64,000 nt of DNA from JAVBNU01 sp031551265 (GCA_031551265.1 JAVBNU010000007.1:1-64000); one strand, 5' to 3'; positions 1 through 10,391 are shown, counted from the first letter of the stretch. The notes: generated by a model from the sequence alone, not told the origin. A program made the numbers and translations.

Positions 1-127
1 TCACGCACTACAAAAAAGCTCTATCGTCATTGCGAGTGACCAACGGGAACGAAGCAATCCAGGGATTCATGAAACTGGATTGCCGCGGCTTTTCCAAAGC
101 CTCGCAATGACAAAATACCGTGCGTGA
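1..127. repeat. Nested palindromic intergenic repeat
   Basis: Three nested inverted repeats are visible: TCACGCAC (1-8) with GTGCGTGA (120-127), CGTCATTGCGAG (25-36) with CTCGCAATGAC (101-111), and GCAATCCAG (54-62) with CTGGATTGC (75-83). The element may extend left of the window. The inner CGTCATTGCGAG...GAAGCAATCC motif belongs to a type of intergenic palindrome seen in many bacterial genomes. No ORF fits it. It separates the autotransporter from whatever lies upstream. Confidence 0.75.
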
Positions 128-201
128 GGGGATAATTCCGTAAAATTTTACATTAAAATACCTATTTATATTAAAAAATTATAAAATATTTCATAATACT
201 G

Positions 202-231
202 TGTACAAACTTAATTAGTTTATGTTATCAT
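202..231 (+). promoter_or_regulatory. Weak candidate promoter for the autotransporter
   Basis: TGTACA (202-207) and TATCAT (226-231) are separated by 18 bases, about 85 bases before the start codon. The match is weak and the region is generally A+T rich, so this is only a guess. Nothing else is seen between 128 and 302. Confidence 0.25.
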
Positions 232-315
232 AGACGGGTAATAGTTATTTTTTATTGTGTCAGGGAATTAAAAACAATAATATATATTGGATAATAGAAG
301 ATAGAAGGAAAAAGT

Positions 316-3300
316 ATGAAAAAGAAAAGAGTAAAAGGAAAAATTTTGCCGTTATTTTTGGCTGCAACATTTTTCGGGATGAATATCCCGGGGTATGCTG
401 CAACTGATACAGATTTAACTGGCAAAACCGCAACAAATGCAACAAGTCACGACACCACATTTGACTATGTTCCCAGTTCTACAACTTTTGAGTGGGGCAC
501 GGGCGACAGTATCACATTAGGCGGTGGTAGTCTTACGGTTGATGGCACTGGAGGCACAAGTGATATTTATGGTGCATTACAGGCTGAAACAGGTGATTTA
601 TCTATCACTACTGCAACTATTAACATTGGTAATGGTGGTTCGATTCTGAGCGATGTTACTACTGTGCTTAATACTGGTGCTGTAATAAATATCAGTGGTA
701 CCGGGAGAGTTGAATTGACTTCTGCCGGTAGTGATGTATTGGGCGGCGGTTCATTAAATCTGACGACAGGTACGTTAGATGTGACAGGATTAAGCACAAC
801 AAATACAAGCATCACTGCTACTGCAGCAGGTGGTACTCTCAAACTTAACAACATGATATTGAATAATGTTGCCGATGAAATTGGTTCAGGTGCAGCAGTT
901 ACTATTTCAAACGGGCTGACTATAACTAAAACAAGCGCTAATGGTGTAAAATTAAACGCAAATGACACTATTGGCGGTACAATTACAATGGGCGCAGCCA
1001 GCACAGGTATACTTGATTTAATTGGTATTGTTACCGGTTCAGGTGGTGCGACAGGTGGTAGTATCAATGTACAAGATGGTACTTTAAAAATGACGGATGT
1101 TACATTAGGCAATGGCGATATTGTTAAAGCTGCTGCTGCAACAACAATCACAAATGGTTTAAATATCACAAACGCAGCTGTTGAACTTGACGCTTTAGAT
1201 AGTATATCAGGCCCGCTTGCACAAACAGGTGGCTCTTTGACGCTGACCGGTTTAACAACAGTTGCCGGTACCGGCACAGGTAAATTTAATCTTAATTCAA
1301 ACGGTGGAACATTAATAGCTAATGGTCTAGCGCTTGAAAGCAATGACACAATCGGTAAAGCCACAAAAACAACTATAAGCACAGGAACTACATTGACCAT
1401 AAATAATGCAGATGCGTCTGTAACACTTGATAATGCTGCTGTAGCCTCTGCTGATGCTTGGGATGGCAATGTCACTTTGACAACGGGTAAGTTGAATCTG
1501 ACAGACGGTTTCACAAAAACTACGTCGTCAACAAGTACTTATAACCAAGCTGGCGGTACATTAACTATAGATGGCGCTTCAAGTTTAACACTTGGTGCAA
1601 GTGGTGGCTCTATAGCCGGTGGTACAGTTGATGTGAAAGATACATCATCTATGGTGTTCCAAAATGGTGGACCAAACTCAGCTGTAATTAATACTACCGA
1701 TACAGCAAATAATCTAACAATTGACGGTACAAATACCGTTGTAAATATGACAGGCGGTACTGTTAACAATGCGACTACTGTTACAATCAACAATGCTGGT
1801 ACCTTCAACGTTAATGGCGGTACTGTAACACTCAGCTCAGCTGACGCGTTAACAAACGGTACTTTAGGTCTTAATACGGGCGGTACGCTTAATTTGAATG
1901 ATGTTACGACAGTTGCTGGTAATTTCAAATTAGTAGCTAACGCAGGCACATTAAATGCAGGCGGCACCGGCCCATTAACCTTAGCAAACGCCGGTGATGT
2001 AATCAATGCGAACGTTAAAGCCACTCTTAACAATGGTTTAACGATGAGTGCCGGTACTGTAGAGTTGAATCAAACGGCAAGTGACCCTACAGCTGATTCA
2101 ATAACAGGTACAATCACACAAACAGGTGGTACTTTGACGCTGACTGATGTAACAACAGCTGCAGGTACCGATCCTGGTCAGTTTAATCTTAATTCAGACG
2201 GTGGGGCGCTTGTAGTTAACGGCTTAACACTGAAAAGTGTTGATATAATTGGTAAAGCTACGGATGTAACTATAAACGCTGATAAAACATTAACTATCGA
2301 AAGCGCAGATGCGTCCGTAATACTTAACGGAACTGGCGCCGGTGGTACTGCTGATATCTGGACTGGTAATGTTGACCTGAAAGCAGGTGCGTTGAATCTG
2401 ACAGACGGTTTCACAAAAACTACATCATCAACAAGCACATATAATCAATCAGCCGGTACATTAACTATAGATGGCGCTTCAAGTTTAACACTTGGTGCAA
2501 GTGGTGGCTCTATAGCCGGTGGCATAGTTGAGGTGAAAGATACATCATCTATGATATTTAATAATGGTGGACCAAACTCAGCTGTAATTAATACTACTGA
2601 TACAGCAAATAATCTAACAATTGATGGTACAAATACCGTTGTAAATATGACAGGCGGTACTGTTAACGATGCGACTACCGTTACAATCAACAATGCAGGC
2701 ACCTTCAACGTTAATGGCGGTACTGTAACCCTTAATGGTGCAGCAGGTGGAGACGCGTTAACAAACGGTACTTTAGGTCTTAATACAGGTGGTACGCTTA
2801 ATTTGAATGATGTTGCGACAACAGCAAACTTCAAATTAGTTGCTAACGCAGGCACATTAAATGCAGGCGGAACCAATGCATTAATTTTAGCGAATCCGGG
2901 TGATGTAATCGATGCGAACGTTAAAGCCACTCTTAACAATGGTTTAACTATGAGTGCCGGTACTGTAGAGTTGAATCAAACGGCAAGTGACCCCACAGCT
3001 GATTCAATAACAGGTACAATTACACAAACAGGTGGTACTTTGACGCTGACTGATGTTACAACAGCGGCAGGCACAGGTACAGGTAAATTTAATCTTGATT
3101 CAACCGATGGTACTTTAATAATCAACGGATTGACGCTTGAAAGCAATGATACAATCGGTGTAGATGCTGATGTAACTATCAACGCAGGAACTACATTAAC
3201 TATAAACAATGCAGACGCATCGGTAACGCTTGATGGTACTGATGATGATTGGGCAGGTAATGTTGCATTGACAGAAGGTACATTTAAGTTGACTGATGCT

Positions 3301-6300
3301 TTGTCAAAAGATACAGATGATCTTAATGATACAACTATCGTTAACCCGAGCACATATACCCAAACAGGTGGTGACTTAGTTATTGAAAACGCTTCAAGCT
3401 TGACACTTAATGATGGCAGTGTTATCACAGGTGGTACTGCAACTCTTACGGATGCTTCGAGCTTAATTTTCCAAAACAGTGCTAACGGACCGGCGCCTAC
3501 TGGTGCGTTAAACTATCCAACTTGGTCTGAAGCAGCTAACTCATTGGTAATCAACTCTATTGACGGCAGCGGTAACAAAATTACAATTGACCGTGGTACA
3601 AGTGAGTATCAGGTACTTGATCCTGACACTGGCTTGCCTGTTGACGTACCTATAAATACTATTGTCAACATGACTGGCGGTGAAATCGATAATGAAACTA
3701 TATTAACTATTAAAGGTGGCAGCAAATTTAATGTTGAAAATACTGCTACAGTGAATCTTGATGATAATGATGCATTAACATCAGGCACTTTAGGGCTTGC
3801 AGGCGGTACACTTAATATTAACGGTGATGTTGCTTCAACAGCAGGCGCTTTCAATTTCGATATGACATCAGGTAAATTGAACGTGACTGCCGGTGATTCA
3901 TTAACTCTTAATAACAGTGCAGACTTGATTGCAAGAGCAGTTCAAATAAATCTGCAAGGTGATTTAAACATAAATAACGGTAAAGTTGAACTTAATGCCA
4001 ATGGTACTGCTACAAAAGACACATGGGGCAACGATGCCAATATCAAGCTTGCAAATGAGGGCGAACTTTATTTAAGAGGTAATTTTGACAAAACAACCAC
4101 TGCAGCAAGCACATATCAACAAACAGGTGGTAAGCTGACTATTAACGGTCAATCAAGCTTAACTTTGGATACTGTTGATAGCTTTATTCAGGGTGGTACT
4201 GTTTCATTAAGAGACAGTTCAATACTTGTAGTTAACAATACTACTGACAACTGGGGCATTGTTAACTCTAATAACGATAATGCAAATGTATTCACATTAA
4301 CTGGTACAGGTACAACCTTCGATTTAATCGGTGGTACAATTGATGCGGCTACTCAGCTTACAGTTGATGCTGCTACTGAACTCATAATCAGCGGTGCCAA
4401 TGTTACCTATGACGTGAATGACTATTTTGACGTTGACGGTAAAATTACGTTGACCGATAATACAGCTGCTACACCACCTACAAGTGGTACATTAAACATT
4501 GTAGGGCTGACATTTGAATCTGCAGATGTTGGTACATACTATCAGGATGCAGGTACATTGAATCTTGATGCTTCAAGTATTGATATTATGGATGACTCAT
4601 TCGAAATTATCGGTGGTACAGTTAATCTGAAAAATGCGTCAAGTTTAATATTCAACACAGACGCTAAAGCCACTACAGATACTCTGTATAATTTGACAGA
4701 TGCCTCGAATATATTGTTCAACAATGAAAAAACAAATACTATACAACTTAATGCCAATGATGCTACTGAAAACCTCATCACGATTGAAGATGGTACAACA
4801 GTAACGACAGTTGGTGGTGTGGTTAATAAAGACGCTCTTGTAACATTGAACGTAGGCTCAACATTAAACATTGAGGCTTCTCCATACACCGTTGCGAGTG
4901 TTACAATGAACGGCGACGTAAACGGCGATACTCCCGATGTTTGGGATTCAACTATCAACGTAAATGGCGGTATTTTAGTCGTCGACGGTATGGCAAGAGA
5001 GCTTATCGGCAGCGACTTTAACCAACAAGCCGGTTTAACTGAATTTGTCAATAACAGTGACATTATTCTGAACGATCCGGGTATGTTCGCAGCAGGAAAT
5101 ATTTTGATTGATAATACATCAAAATTGACTTTGCCAACCGCTCCATTAACTATAGACAACCTGATTACTTCAGGTACATACAACACAATGAATGGTGGTT
5201 ATGAAAAACACACATTCACTGATACGTTAACAGTAAATAATAACAACTGGGTAGACCCGGCTGGTGTTACTACTGCGGGTGCAGGCGTAGCTAACTTCCA
5301 AATCGACATTGAAGGTCGCTGCGCACACGATGATCATCAACCAATATATGATCAATTTATTACAAAACACATAACATCAACTAATTCAGCTAAACCTGCG
5401 TACATAAATATTTCTGATTGGATGCTTGCAGGTGATTATATGGGTGATGACGCTCCTATTGATCGCAATATCAAAATGCAAATATTCAACGCAGCAAGAA
5501 TTGATGATAACATCATTTTTGGCGCTACGGATAAAACAGTCAAAACACCAATCGGTTGGTATGGTTTGAAATATGCAGGTAACGGCGCTTTCAACTTTGG
5601 TTTGACTAAATTCAACCCACAAGTATTCAGAGGTCAAGTTGCTACGGTTGCCCAAGCTAACAACCAATTAACAATCAATGACATAATGTTTGATCACGCT
5701 TTGATATTAAATCAAACGCTTGACGACGCTTATGCCAATAAATCAGCAGCTATCGATCCGATATTTGCTCCATATCAATATACTAAAGAAGACGGCGCGA
5801 TTTGGTTCAAACCTTATGGCTACTTCGAAACACTATCAATGACTCAAGGCTTGAATGTACATAACAACGCTTATGGTTCATTGATTGGTGCTGACTTACC
5901 GGCTAGAGAATTCGACAACGGCTGGTCGTTGGTAACAACTCCATATATCGGCTATAACGGCGGACACCAAACATTCAACGGTGTTAGCATGTTCCAAAAC
6001 GGTGCTCAAGTCGGTGTGTTAAATACATTGGCGAAAGACAATCTGTTGACAGCATTGAGCATTTATGCCGGTGGTTACAACAATCATATGTCTGTTGAAG
6101 GTAACAGCGAAGATACCTGGAACTACTTTGTAGGGGTTGCTTCTAAGACTGCCTATAACGTAAACCTTCCTTGGAATTTTGTATTCCAGCCAACAGCATT
6201 ATTCTCGTATAACTACTTCGGTAACCAAAACTGGGGTTCTGACTACGGGGTAATGAGTATGAAATCCGGCTATATGAACGGTGTAAACATAGCACCCGGT

Positions 6301-6558
6301 TTCAACTTAATCTGGCAAAAAGAAACATTCAGTTTATACACAACTGTTGAGTATATGTATAATATAAACGATAAAGTTGATGGTAAAGCCGGTCACGTGA
6401 ACCTGCCGAATGTTAGAATGCGCCACGGATACCTTGAATATGGCTTCGGGGCCACTAAAAAATTCACTGACCGTTTCATGTCTTATATACAAATGACATT
6501 CAGAAACGTTGGTAGAACAGGTACCGGATTCCAGTTAGGTTTCAGTTGGAAATTCTAA
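316..6558 (+). CDS. Giant autotransporter adhesin (type Va-like)
   Basis: A 2080-residue surface protein. It has a signal peptide (residues 1 to about 29, basic MKKKR start, hydrophobic core, cleavage near GYAA), a very long Thr/Asn/Gly-rich passenger (about 30-1800) and a C-terminal beta-barrel of about 255 residues starting near EDGAIWFKPYGYFE and ending GFSWKF, with the terminal Phe typical of outer-membrane barrels. The passenger is built of repeats such as GGTLTIDGASSLTLG and TVVNMTGGTV, as expected of a beta-helix; a DNA unit of about 900 bases is duplicated (roughly 1225-2124 and 2125-3030). The start is supported by AGAAGGA at 303-309. It stands alone, with its own terminator. The family exports its passenger through its own barrel; the ligand cannot be told. 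Long antisense ORFs here are by-products of the repeats. Confidence 0.9.
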   Translation: MKKKRVKGKILPLFLAATFFGMNIPGYAATDTDLTGKTATNATSHDTTFDYVPSSTTFEWGTGDSITLGGGSLTVDGTGGTSDIYGALQAETGDLSITTATINIGNGGSILSDVTTVLNTGAVINISGTGRVELTSAGSDVLGGGSLNLTTGTLDVTGLSTTNTSITATAAGGTLKLNNMILNNVADEIGSGAAVTISNGLTITKTSANGVKLNANDTIGGTITMGAASTGILDLIGIVTGSGGATGGSINVQDGTLKMTDVTLGNGDIVKAAAATTITNGLNITNAAVELDALDSISGPLAQTGGSLTLTGLTTVAGTGTGKFNLNSNGGTLIANGLALESNDTIGKATKTTISTGTTLTINNADASVTLDNAAVASADAWDGNVTLTTGKLNLTDGFTKTTSSTSTYNQAGGTLTIDGASSLTLGASGGSIAGGTVDVKDTSSMVFQNGGPNSAVINTTDTANNLTIDGTNTVVNMTGGTVNNATTVTINNAGTFNVNGGTVTLSSADALTNGTLGLNTGGTLNLNDVTTVAGNFKLVANAGTLNAGGTGPLTLANAGDVINANVKATLNNGLTMSAGTVELNQTASDPTADSITGTITQTGGTLTLTDVTTAAGTDPGQFNLNSDGGALVVNGLTLKSVDIIGKATDVTINADKTLTIESADASVILNGTGAGGTADIWTGNVDLKAGALNLTDGFTKTTSSTSTYNQSAGTLTIDGASSLTLGASGGSIAGGIVEVKDTSSMIFNNGGPNSAVINTTDTANNLTIDGTNTVVNMTGGTVNDATTVTINNAGTFNVNGGTVTLNGAAGGDALTNGTLGLNTGGTLNLNDVATTANFKLVANAGTLNAGGTNALILANPGDVIDANVKATLNNGLTMSAGTVELNQTASDPTADSITGTITQTGGTLTLTDVTTAAGTGTGKFNLDSTDGTLIINGLTLESNDTIGVDADVTINAGTTLTINNADASVTLDGTDDDWAGNVALTEGTFKLTDALSKDTDDLNDTTIVNPSTYTQTGGDLVIENASSLTLNDGSVITGGTATLTDASSLIFQNSANGPAPTGALNYPTWSEAANSLVINSIDGSGNKITIDRGTSEYQVLDPDTGLPVDVPINTIVNMTGGEIDNETILTIKGGSKFNVENTATVNLDDNDALTSGTLGLAGGTLNINGDVASTAGAFNFDMTSGKLNVTAGDSLTLNNSADLIARAVQINLQGDLNINNGKVELNANGTATKDTWGNDANIKLANEGELYLRGNFDKTTTAASTYQQTGGKLTINGQSSLTLDTVDSFIQGGTVSLRDSSILVVNNTTDNWGIVNSNNDNANVFTLTGTGTTFDLIGGTIDAATQLTVDAATELIISGANVTYDVNDYFDVDGKITLTDNTAATPPTSGTLNIVGLTFESADVGTYYQDAGTLNLDASSIDIMDDSFEIIGGTVNLKNASSLIFNTDAKATTDTLYNLTDASNILFNNEKTNTIQLNANDATENLITIEDGTTVTTVGGVVNKDALVTLNVGSTLNIEASPYTVASVTMNGDVNGDTPDVWDSTINVNGGILVVDGMARELIGSDFNQQAGLTEFVNNSDIILNDPGMFAAGNILIDNTSKLTLPTAPLTIDNLITSGTYNTMNGGYEKHTFTDTLTVNNNNWVDPAGVTTAGAGVANFQIDIEGRCAHDDHQPIYDQFITKHITSTNSAKPAYINISDWMLAGDYMGDDAPIDRNIKMQIFNAARIDDNIIFGATDKTVKTPIGWYGLKYAGNGAFNFGLTKFNPQVFRGQVATVAQANNQLTINDIMFDHALILNQTLDDAYANKSAAIDPIFAPYQYTKEDGAIWFKPYGYFETLSMTQGLNVHNNAYGSLIGADLPAREFDNGWSLVTTPYIGYNGGHQTFNGVSMFQNGAQVGVLNTLAKDNLLTALSIYAGGYNNHMSVEGNSEDTWNYFVGVASKTAYNVNLPWNFVFQPTALFSYNYFGNQNWGSDYGVMSMKSGYMNGVNIAPGFNLIWQKETFSLYTTVEYMYNINDKVDGKAGHVNLPNVRMRHGYLEYGFGATKKFTDRFMSYIQMTFRNVGRTGTGFQLGFSWKF

Positions 6559-6580
6559 TTTAGGATAAACATAAAAACCA

Positions 6581-6616
6581 AAAGAGGATGAGCTTTTTAA
6601 GTTCATCCTCTTTTAT
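6581..6616 (+). terminator. Terminator of the autotransporter gene
   Basis: AAAGAGGATGA (6581-6591) pairs perfectly with TCATCCTCTTT (6603-6613) and is followed by a short T-rich tract. It lies 22 bases after the stop codon. Confidence 0.85.
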
Positions 6617-6771
6617 TTCTCGTCATGCTGAACTTGTTTATTAAGTATTGAGACAAAAAATACGAATAATAGTGATTTTTTTCACGATAAATAAATTTAT
6701 AGTCTTTTCAGTAGTTTCCACGCTAAGCCGTGACGTATATTAATAATTAGTAACAATTGTACTGATGACAC

Positions 6772-6800
6772 TTGATTTTTTTCTTATTCTCTTGTATATT
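6772..6800 (+). promoter_or_regulatory. adhE promoter
   Basis: TTGATT (6772-6777) and TATATT (6795-6800) are spaced by 17 bases, a good housekeeping-sigma promoter. Transcription would start near 6807, giving a leader of about 110 bases. The stretch 6617-6771 before it holds only a fragment of the GTCATGCTGAAC repeat family. Confidence 0.65.
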
Positions 6801-6804
6801 TTAA

Positions 6805-6822
6805 TAGTGAAATAAGTCACGA
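6805..6822 (+). promoter_or_regulatory. Candidate Rex operator over the adhE start site
   Basis: TAGTGAAATAAGTCACGA is an imperfect palindrome matching 11 of 14 defined positions of the Rex consensus TTGTGAANNNNTTCACAA (GTGA-N6-TCAC core intact). It begins 4 bases after the -10 box, where a bound repressor would block transcription. A rex gene lies directly downstream of adhE, and adhE is a standard Rex target, so the assignment is well supported by context. Confidence 0.65.
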
Positions 6823-6917
6823 ATAAAAAAGAGAATATGTAAAAATTCCACAGTTCTCAAAGGTTTCTTATTTTTACAAGCCGATAACATACATTTTATA
6901 GATTAAAGGAGAACTCT

Positions 6918-9530
6918 ATGGCTAAAAAAGCAACGAATGAAGCGGCTCCAATAAATACAATTGAAGATTTGGAAGCACTTATTGCTAAGACTAAAGAAGC
7001 ACAGAAAGAATTTGCTACTTTTTCTCAAGAAAAAGTAGACGCGATATTTAAAGCGGCTGCGATTGCTGCGGATAAAGCGCGTATTCCTCTTGCGAGAATG
7101 GCGGTTGAAGAAACCGGCATGGGTATTGTTGAGGATAAAATCATCAAAAATCACTATGCGGCTGAATATATTTATAACAAACATAAATGTGCTAAAACGT
7201 GTGGCGTGGTTAGCGAAGATAAAACAAACGGTATTAAAATTGTTGCTGAGCCTTTAGGCTTGATTGCCGGGGTTGTGCCGACAACTAATCCTACGTCTAC
7301 AGCGATTTTTAAATCATTAATTTCATTGAAAACGCGTAATGCAATTATATTTTCACCTCACCCGAGAGCGAAAAAAGCCACTGTTGCGGCAGCAAAACTA
7401 GTTTTGGATGCGGCTATTGCGGCAGGTGCGCCGGAAGGCATTATCGGCTGGATTGATGAACCATCATTGGAGTTGACAAATGCATTGATGAAACACCCTT
7501 CTGTAGACGCAATTCTTGCTACAGGCGGCCCGGGTATGGTTAAAGCTGCTTATTCTAGCGGTAAGCCCGCATTAGGCGTTGGCTCAGGCAATACTCCTGC
7601 TGTTATTGATGAAACGGCTGATGTTAGAATGGCTGTGTCATCAGTACTTTTATCAAAAACGTTTGATAATGGTATGATTTGCGCATCTGAGCAATCAATA
7701 GTTGCAGTGAAAGATGTGTATGACGCTGTTAAAGCTGAGTTAGCATATCGTGGCGCATATATTTTGAATGCTGAAGAAGCAGAAAAAGTAGCAAAAATTA
7801 TTCTGACAGAAAAAGGCTTAAATGCGGGTATTGTTGGTCAACCTGCTTATAAAATTGCTGAAATGGCCGGAATCAGCGTTCCTGAAAATGCGAAAGTTCT
7901 TGTTGGCGAAGAAACAGAGGTTAATGCCTCAAATCCGTTTGCTCACGAGAAATTGTCGCCGATTTTAGCATTATATAAAGCCGAGGATTTTGAAGAAGCT
8001 ACAGATATGGCTTATAACCTTGTAATGATTGGCGGAGCAGGCCATACTTCGGTCTTATATACAGATGAAAGAACACAAGAAAGAATTAATAAATTTGGTA
8101 AAAAATTACCGACAGGAAGAATTTTGATCAACTCTCCTTCATCACACGGTGGTATAGGCGACCTATACAATTTCCGTCTGGAGCCGTCTCTCACGTTGGG
8201 TTGCGGTTCATGGGGCGGTAATTCCGTTAGTGAAAACGTTGGGGTAAAACATCTATTAAATTATAAAACAATTGCTGAAAGGAGAGAAAATATGCTTTGG
8301 TTCAGAGTTCCACCGAAGGTTTACTTTAAAAGAGGCGCAGTTGATTTAGCGCTTCGTGAGTTGCAAGGCAAAAAACGTGCGTTTATCGTAACCGACAGAT
8401 TCTTATTCAACTCGGGTGTGGTTGATAACGTTACAAATGTGCTCAAAGAAATTGACGTTGATTTCCAAATTTTCTTTGATGTTAAACCTGACCCAACATT
8501 GTCGACTGTGCAGGAAGCATTAAATATTGCAAGACCTTTTGAGCCTGACGTGATAATTGCATTGGGTGGCGGCTCTCCAATGGATGCTGCTAAGATTATT
8601 TGGTTGATGTACGAACATCCTGATACAGTATTTGATGAAATTTCAATGAGATTTATGGATATTCGCAAAAGAATATGCTCAATACCTGAACTTGGTAAAA
8701 AAGCGATGATGGTTGCGATTCCTACAACTTCAGGTACAGGTTCTGAAGTAACGCCATTTTCAATCATTACTGATGATGCGACTAACGTTAAATATGCGAT
8801 TGCAGATTATGCCTTGACGCCAAATATGGCTATAATCGATCCTAATTTTGTTGATGGTATGCCAAAAGGCTTGACTTCTGCATCAGGCATTGACGCATTA
8901 GTGCACGCTGTTGAAGCCTATGTATCTTGTATGGCTACAAACTTCACAAATTCAAACGCGCTTGAAGCAATCAAGCTTATATTCAGATACTTGCCGCGCT
9001 CGTACCGTGAAGGTGCAAATGACCCTATAGCAAGAGAAAAAATGCACTATGCAGCGACTATTGCGGGTATGGCTTTTGCTAACTCATTCTTAGGAATTTG
9101 TCACTCAATGGCGCATAAAATCGGCGCTGCGTTCCATATACCCCACGGTATTGCAAACGCATTGTTGATAAACCAAATCATCAAGTATAATGCTACCGAT
9201 TGCCCTAAAAAGCAAGCGACATTCCCTCAGTATAAATTCCCGAATGCGAAAGCAAAATACGGACAAATCGCTGATGAGTTGAATCTTGGCGGCGCCAATG
9301 ATGATGAAAAAGTACAACTTCTGCTTAATGCTATTACTCAGTTGAAAGAAGAGTTGGAAATTCCTAAATCAATTCAGGAATTCGGTGTCAGCGAAAAAGA
9401 TTTCTATGATAAATTGGACGAGCTCGTAGAACTGGCATTTGATGACCAGTGCACAGGCGCAAACCCTGCATACCCGTTAATGTCAGATATGAAACAAATT
9501 TATATCGACGCATTCAACGGTGTAGTGTAA
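6918..9530 (+). CDS. adhE: Bifunctional acetaldehyde-CoA/alcohol dehydrogenase
   Basis: Reduces acetyl-CoA to acetaldehyde and then to ethanol, reoxidising two NADH in cytoplasmic fermentation. The 870-residue length is that of full AdhE. The N-terminal aldehyde dehydrogenase half (about 15-440) carries the catalytic cysteine in NGMICASEQS (Cys255) and the loop GVGSGNTPAVIDE. The C-terminal iron-dependent alcohol dehydrogenase half (about 455-870) shows GGGSPMDAAK and the metal-ligand region GICHSMAHKIGAAFHIPHG. The start follows AAAGGAGAACTCT. It has its own promoter, Rex-like operator and terminator and is followed by rex, so induction at high NADH is expected. Confidence 0.97.
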   Translation: MAKKATNEAAPINTIEDLEALIAKTKEAQKEFATFSQEKVDAIFKAAAIAADKARIPLARMAVEETGMGIVEDKIIKNHYAAEYIYNKHKCAKTCGVVSEDKTNGIKIVAEPLGLIAGVVPTTNPTSTAIFKSLISLKTRNAIIFSPHPRAKKATVAAAKLVLDAAIAAGAPEGIIGWIDEPSLELTNALMKHPSVDAILATGGPGMVKAAYSSGKPALGVGSGNTPAVIDETADVRMAVSSVLLSKTFDNGMICASEQSIVAVKDVYDAVKAELAYRGAYILNAEEAEKVAKIILTEKGLNAGIVGQPAYKIAEMAGISVPENAKVLVGEETEVNASNPFAHEKLSPILALYKAEDFEEATDMAYNLVMIGGAGHTSVLYTDERTQERINKFGKKLPTGRILINSPSSHGGIGDLYNFRLEPSLTLGCGSWGGNSVSENVGVKHLLNYKTIAERRENMLWFRVPPKVYFKRGAVDLALRELQGKKRAFIVTDRFLFNSGVVDNVTNVLKEIDVDFQIFFDVKPDPTLSTVQEALNIARPFEPDVIIALGGGSPMDAAKIIWLMYEHPDTVFDEISMRFMDIRKRICSIPELGKKAMMVAIPTTSGTGSEVTPFSIITDDATNVKYAIADYALTPNMAIIDPNFVDGMPKGLTSASGIDALVHAVEAYVSCMATNFTNSNALEAIKLIFRYLPRSYREGANDPIAREKMHYAATIAGMAFANSFLGICHSMAHKIGAAFHIPHGIANALLINQIIKYNATDCPKKQATFPQYKFPNAKAKYGQIADELNLGGANDDEKVQLLLNAITQLKEELEIPKSIQEFGVSEKDFYDKLDELVELAFDDQCTGANPAYPLMSDMKQIYIDAFNGVV

Positions 9531-9540
9531 CACTTTTCAT

Positions 9541-9576
9541 TAAAGAGGTCGGGTAGTCTCGGCCTCTTTATTTTTA
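9541..9576 (+). terminator. Terminator of adhE
   Basis: AAAGAGG (9542-9548) pairs with CCTCTTT (9563-9569), with a further CG/GC-rich upper stem, and a T-rich tract follows. It begins 11 bases after the adhE stop. Confidence 0.8.
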
Positions 9577-9580
9577 CATT

Positions 9581-9733
9581 TATGTCATGCTGAAGCGCTA
9601 AGCAAGGTATTATGTGACTGACGTCTGTGTTCAGCATCTGTCGGATAAACGTATACTGTGACTAATAATCCTACAGACCCTGAATATTAAAGATTATACG
9701 TGTAATTTCGCTAAATAAAAGTTTCAGGGTGAC
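9581..9733. repeat. Intergenic palindromic repeat, copy A
   Basis: About 153 bases with the order GTCATGCTGAA ... TTCAGCATCTGT ... ACAGACCCTGAA ... TTTCAGGGTGAC, so each half can fold into a hairpin. A second copy with the same ends and diverged interior lies at 23237-23388. The right end reaches into the 5' extension of the rex reading frame (a GTG at 9729), an argument for the later rex start. Confidence 0.85.
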
Positions 9734-9776
9734 GTGTGAGCCTATTGACACTGAAATAGAAAGTATCATTAATTTT

Positions 9777-10391
9777 ATGAATAAAAAAATTTCTAATACA
9801 GTTATTAACCGATTAACTCTGTATCATTGTATTTTGACGGAATATTTGGACAATGAGATTGAATTTATTTCAAGTCCTCAAATCGCTGCACTTCTAAAAA
9901 TAGATGATTCGCAGGTTCGAAAAGATATTAATTTACTCAACAATGTCGGGAAATGCCGTGTAGGGTATGATGTCAAAGAGTTAAAAGAATCAATAGAAAA
10001 AACACTCGGCTTTGAAAAACCAAAAGATGCTTTTATCATTGGTGCAGGAAATTTAGGCTCTGCGTTGGCAAAATACGATAAATTTATAAATTATGGATTG
10101 AATGTGGTTGCGCTTTTTGATAATGACGCGCTAAAGCTTGATAATTCTATCAATTACAAGCAAGTTTATCATATTTCACAACTGCCTGAGGTTGCGAAAG
10201 AATTGGATGTTAATATTGCAATCTTGACAGTTCCGCGTCGGTTTGCACAAAAAACAGCCGATTTTTTAATCGAATCGGGCATAAAATATATTTGGAATTT
10301 TACACCCACAGTGTTGTCTGTGCCTGATAATGTGCAAGTTTGCAATGAAAATCTGATGAGTAACTTTTTACAGTTCCGTTTTTCAGAATAA
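9777..10391 (+). CDS. rex: Redox-sensing transcriptional repressor Rex
   Basis: Senses the NADH/NAD+ ratio and represses fermentation genes when NADH is low. From ATG 9777 it is 204 residues, the usual Rex length. The N-terminal winged helix (about 1-75) has the family start KISNTVINRLTLYHCIL and the recognition segment IDDSQVRKDINLL. The Rossmann NADH domain begins at IIGAGNLGSAL. An in-frame GTG at 9729 would add 16 residues, but those codons overlap a genomic repeat and lie outside the family domain, so I prefer 9777; the Shine-Dalgarno is weak either way. The neighbour adhE carries a Rex-like operator, which fits feedback control. Confidence 0.93.
   Translation: MNKKISNTVINRLTLYHCILTEYLDNEIEFISSPQIAALLKIDDSQVRKDINLLNNVGKCRVGYDVKELKESIEKTLGFEKPKDAFIIGAGNLGSALAKYDKFINYGLNVVALFDNDALKLDNSINYKQVYHISQLPEVAKELDVNIAILTVPRRFAQKTADFLIESGIKYIWNFTPTVLSVPDNVQVCNENLMSNFLQFRFSE

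Noticed and set aside
567..3854. Several long ORFs on the minus strand opposite the autotransporter
   Set aside because: They mirror the repetitive passenger, are Val/Pro/Ser-rich in the same repeat pattern and have no ribosome sites; they are shadows of the repeats.
9729..9776. GTG start for rex adding 16 residues
   Set aside because: The extension lies partly in a genomic repeat and falls outside the Rex family domain; ATG 9777 gives the usual start.
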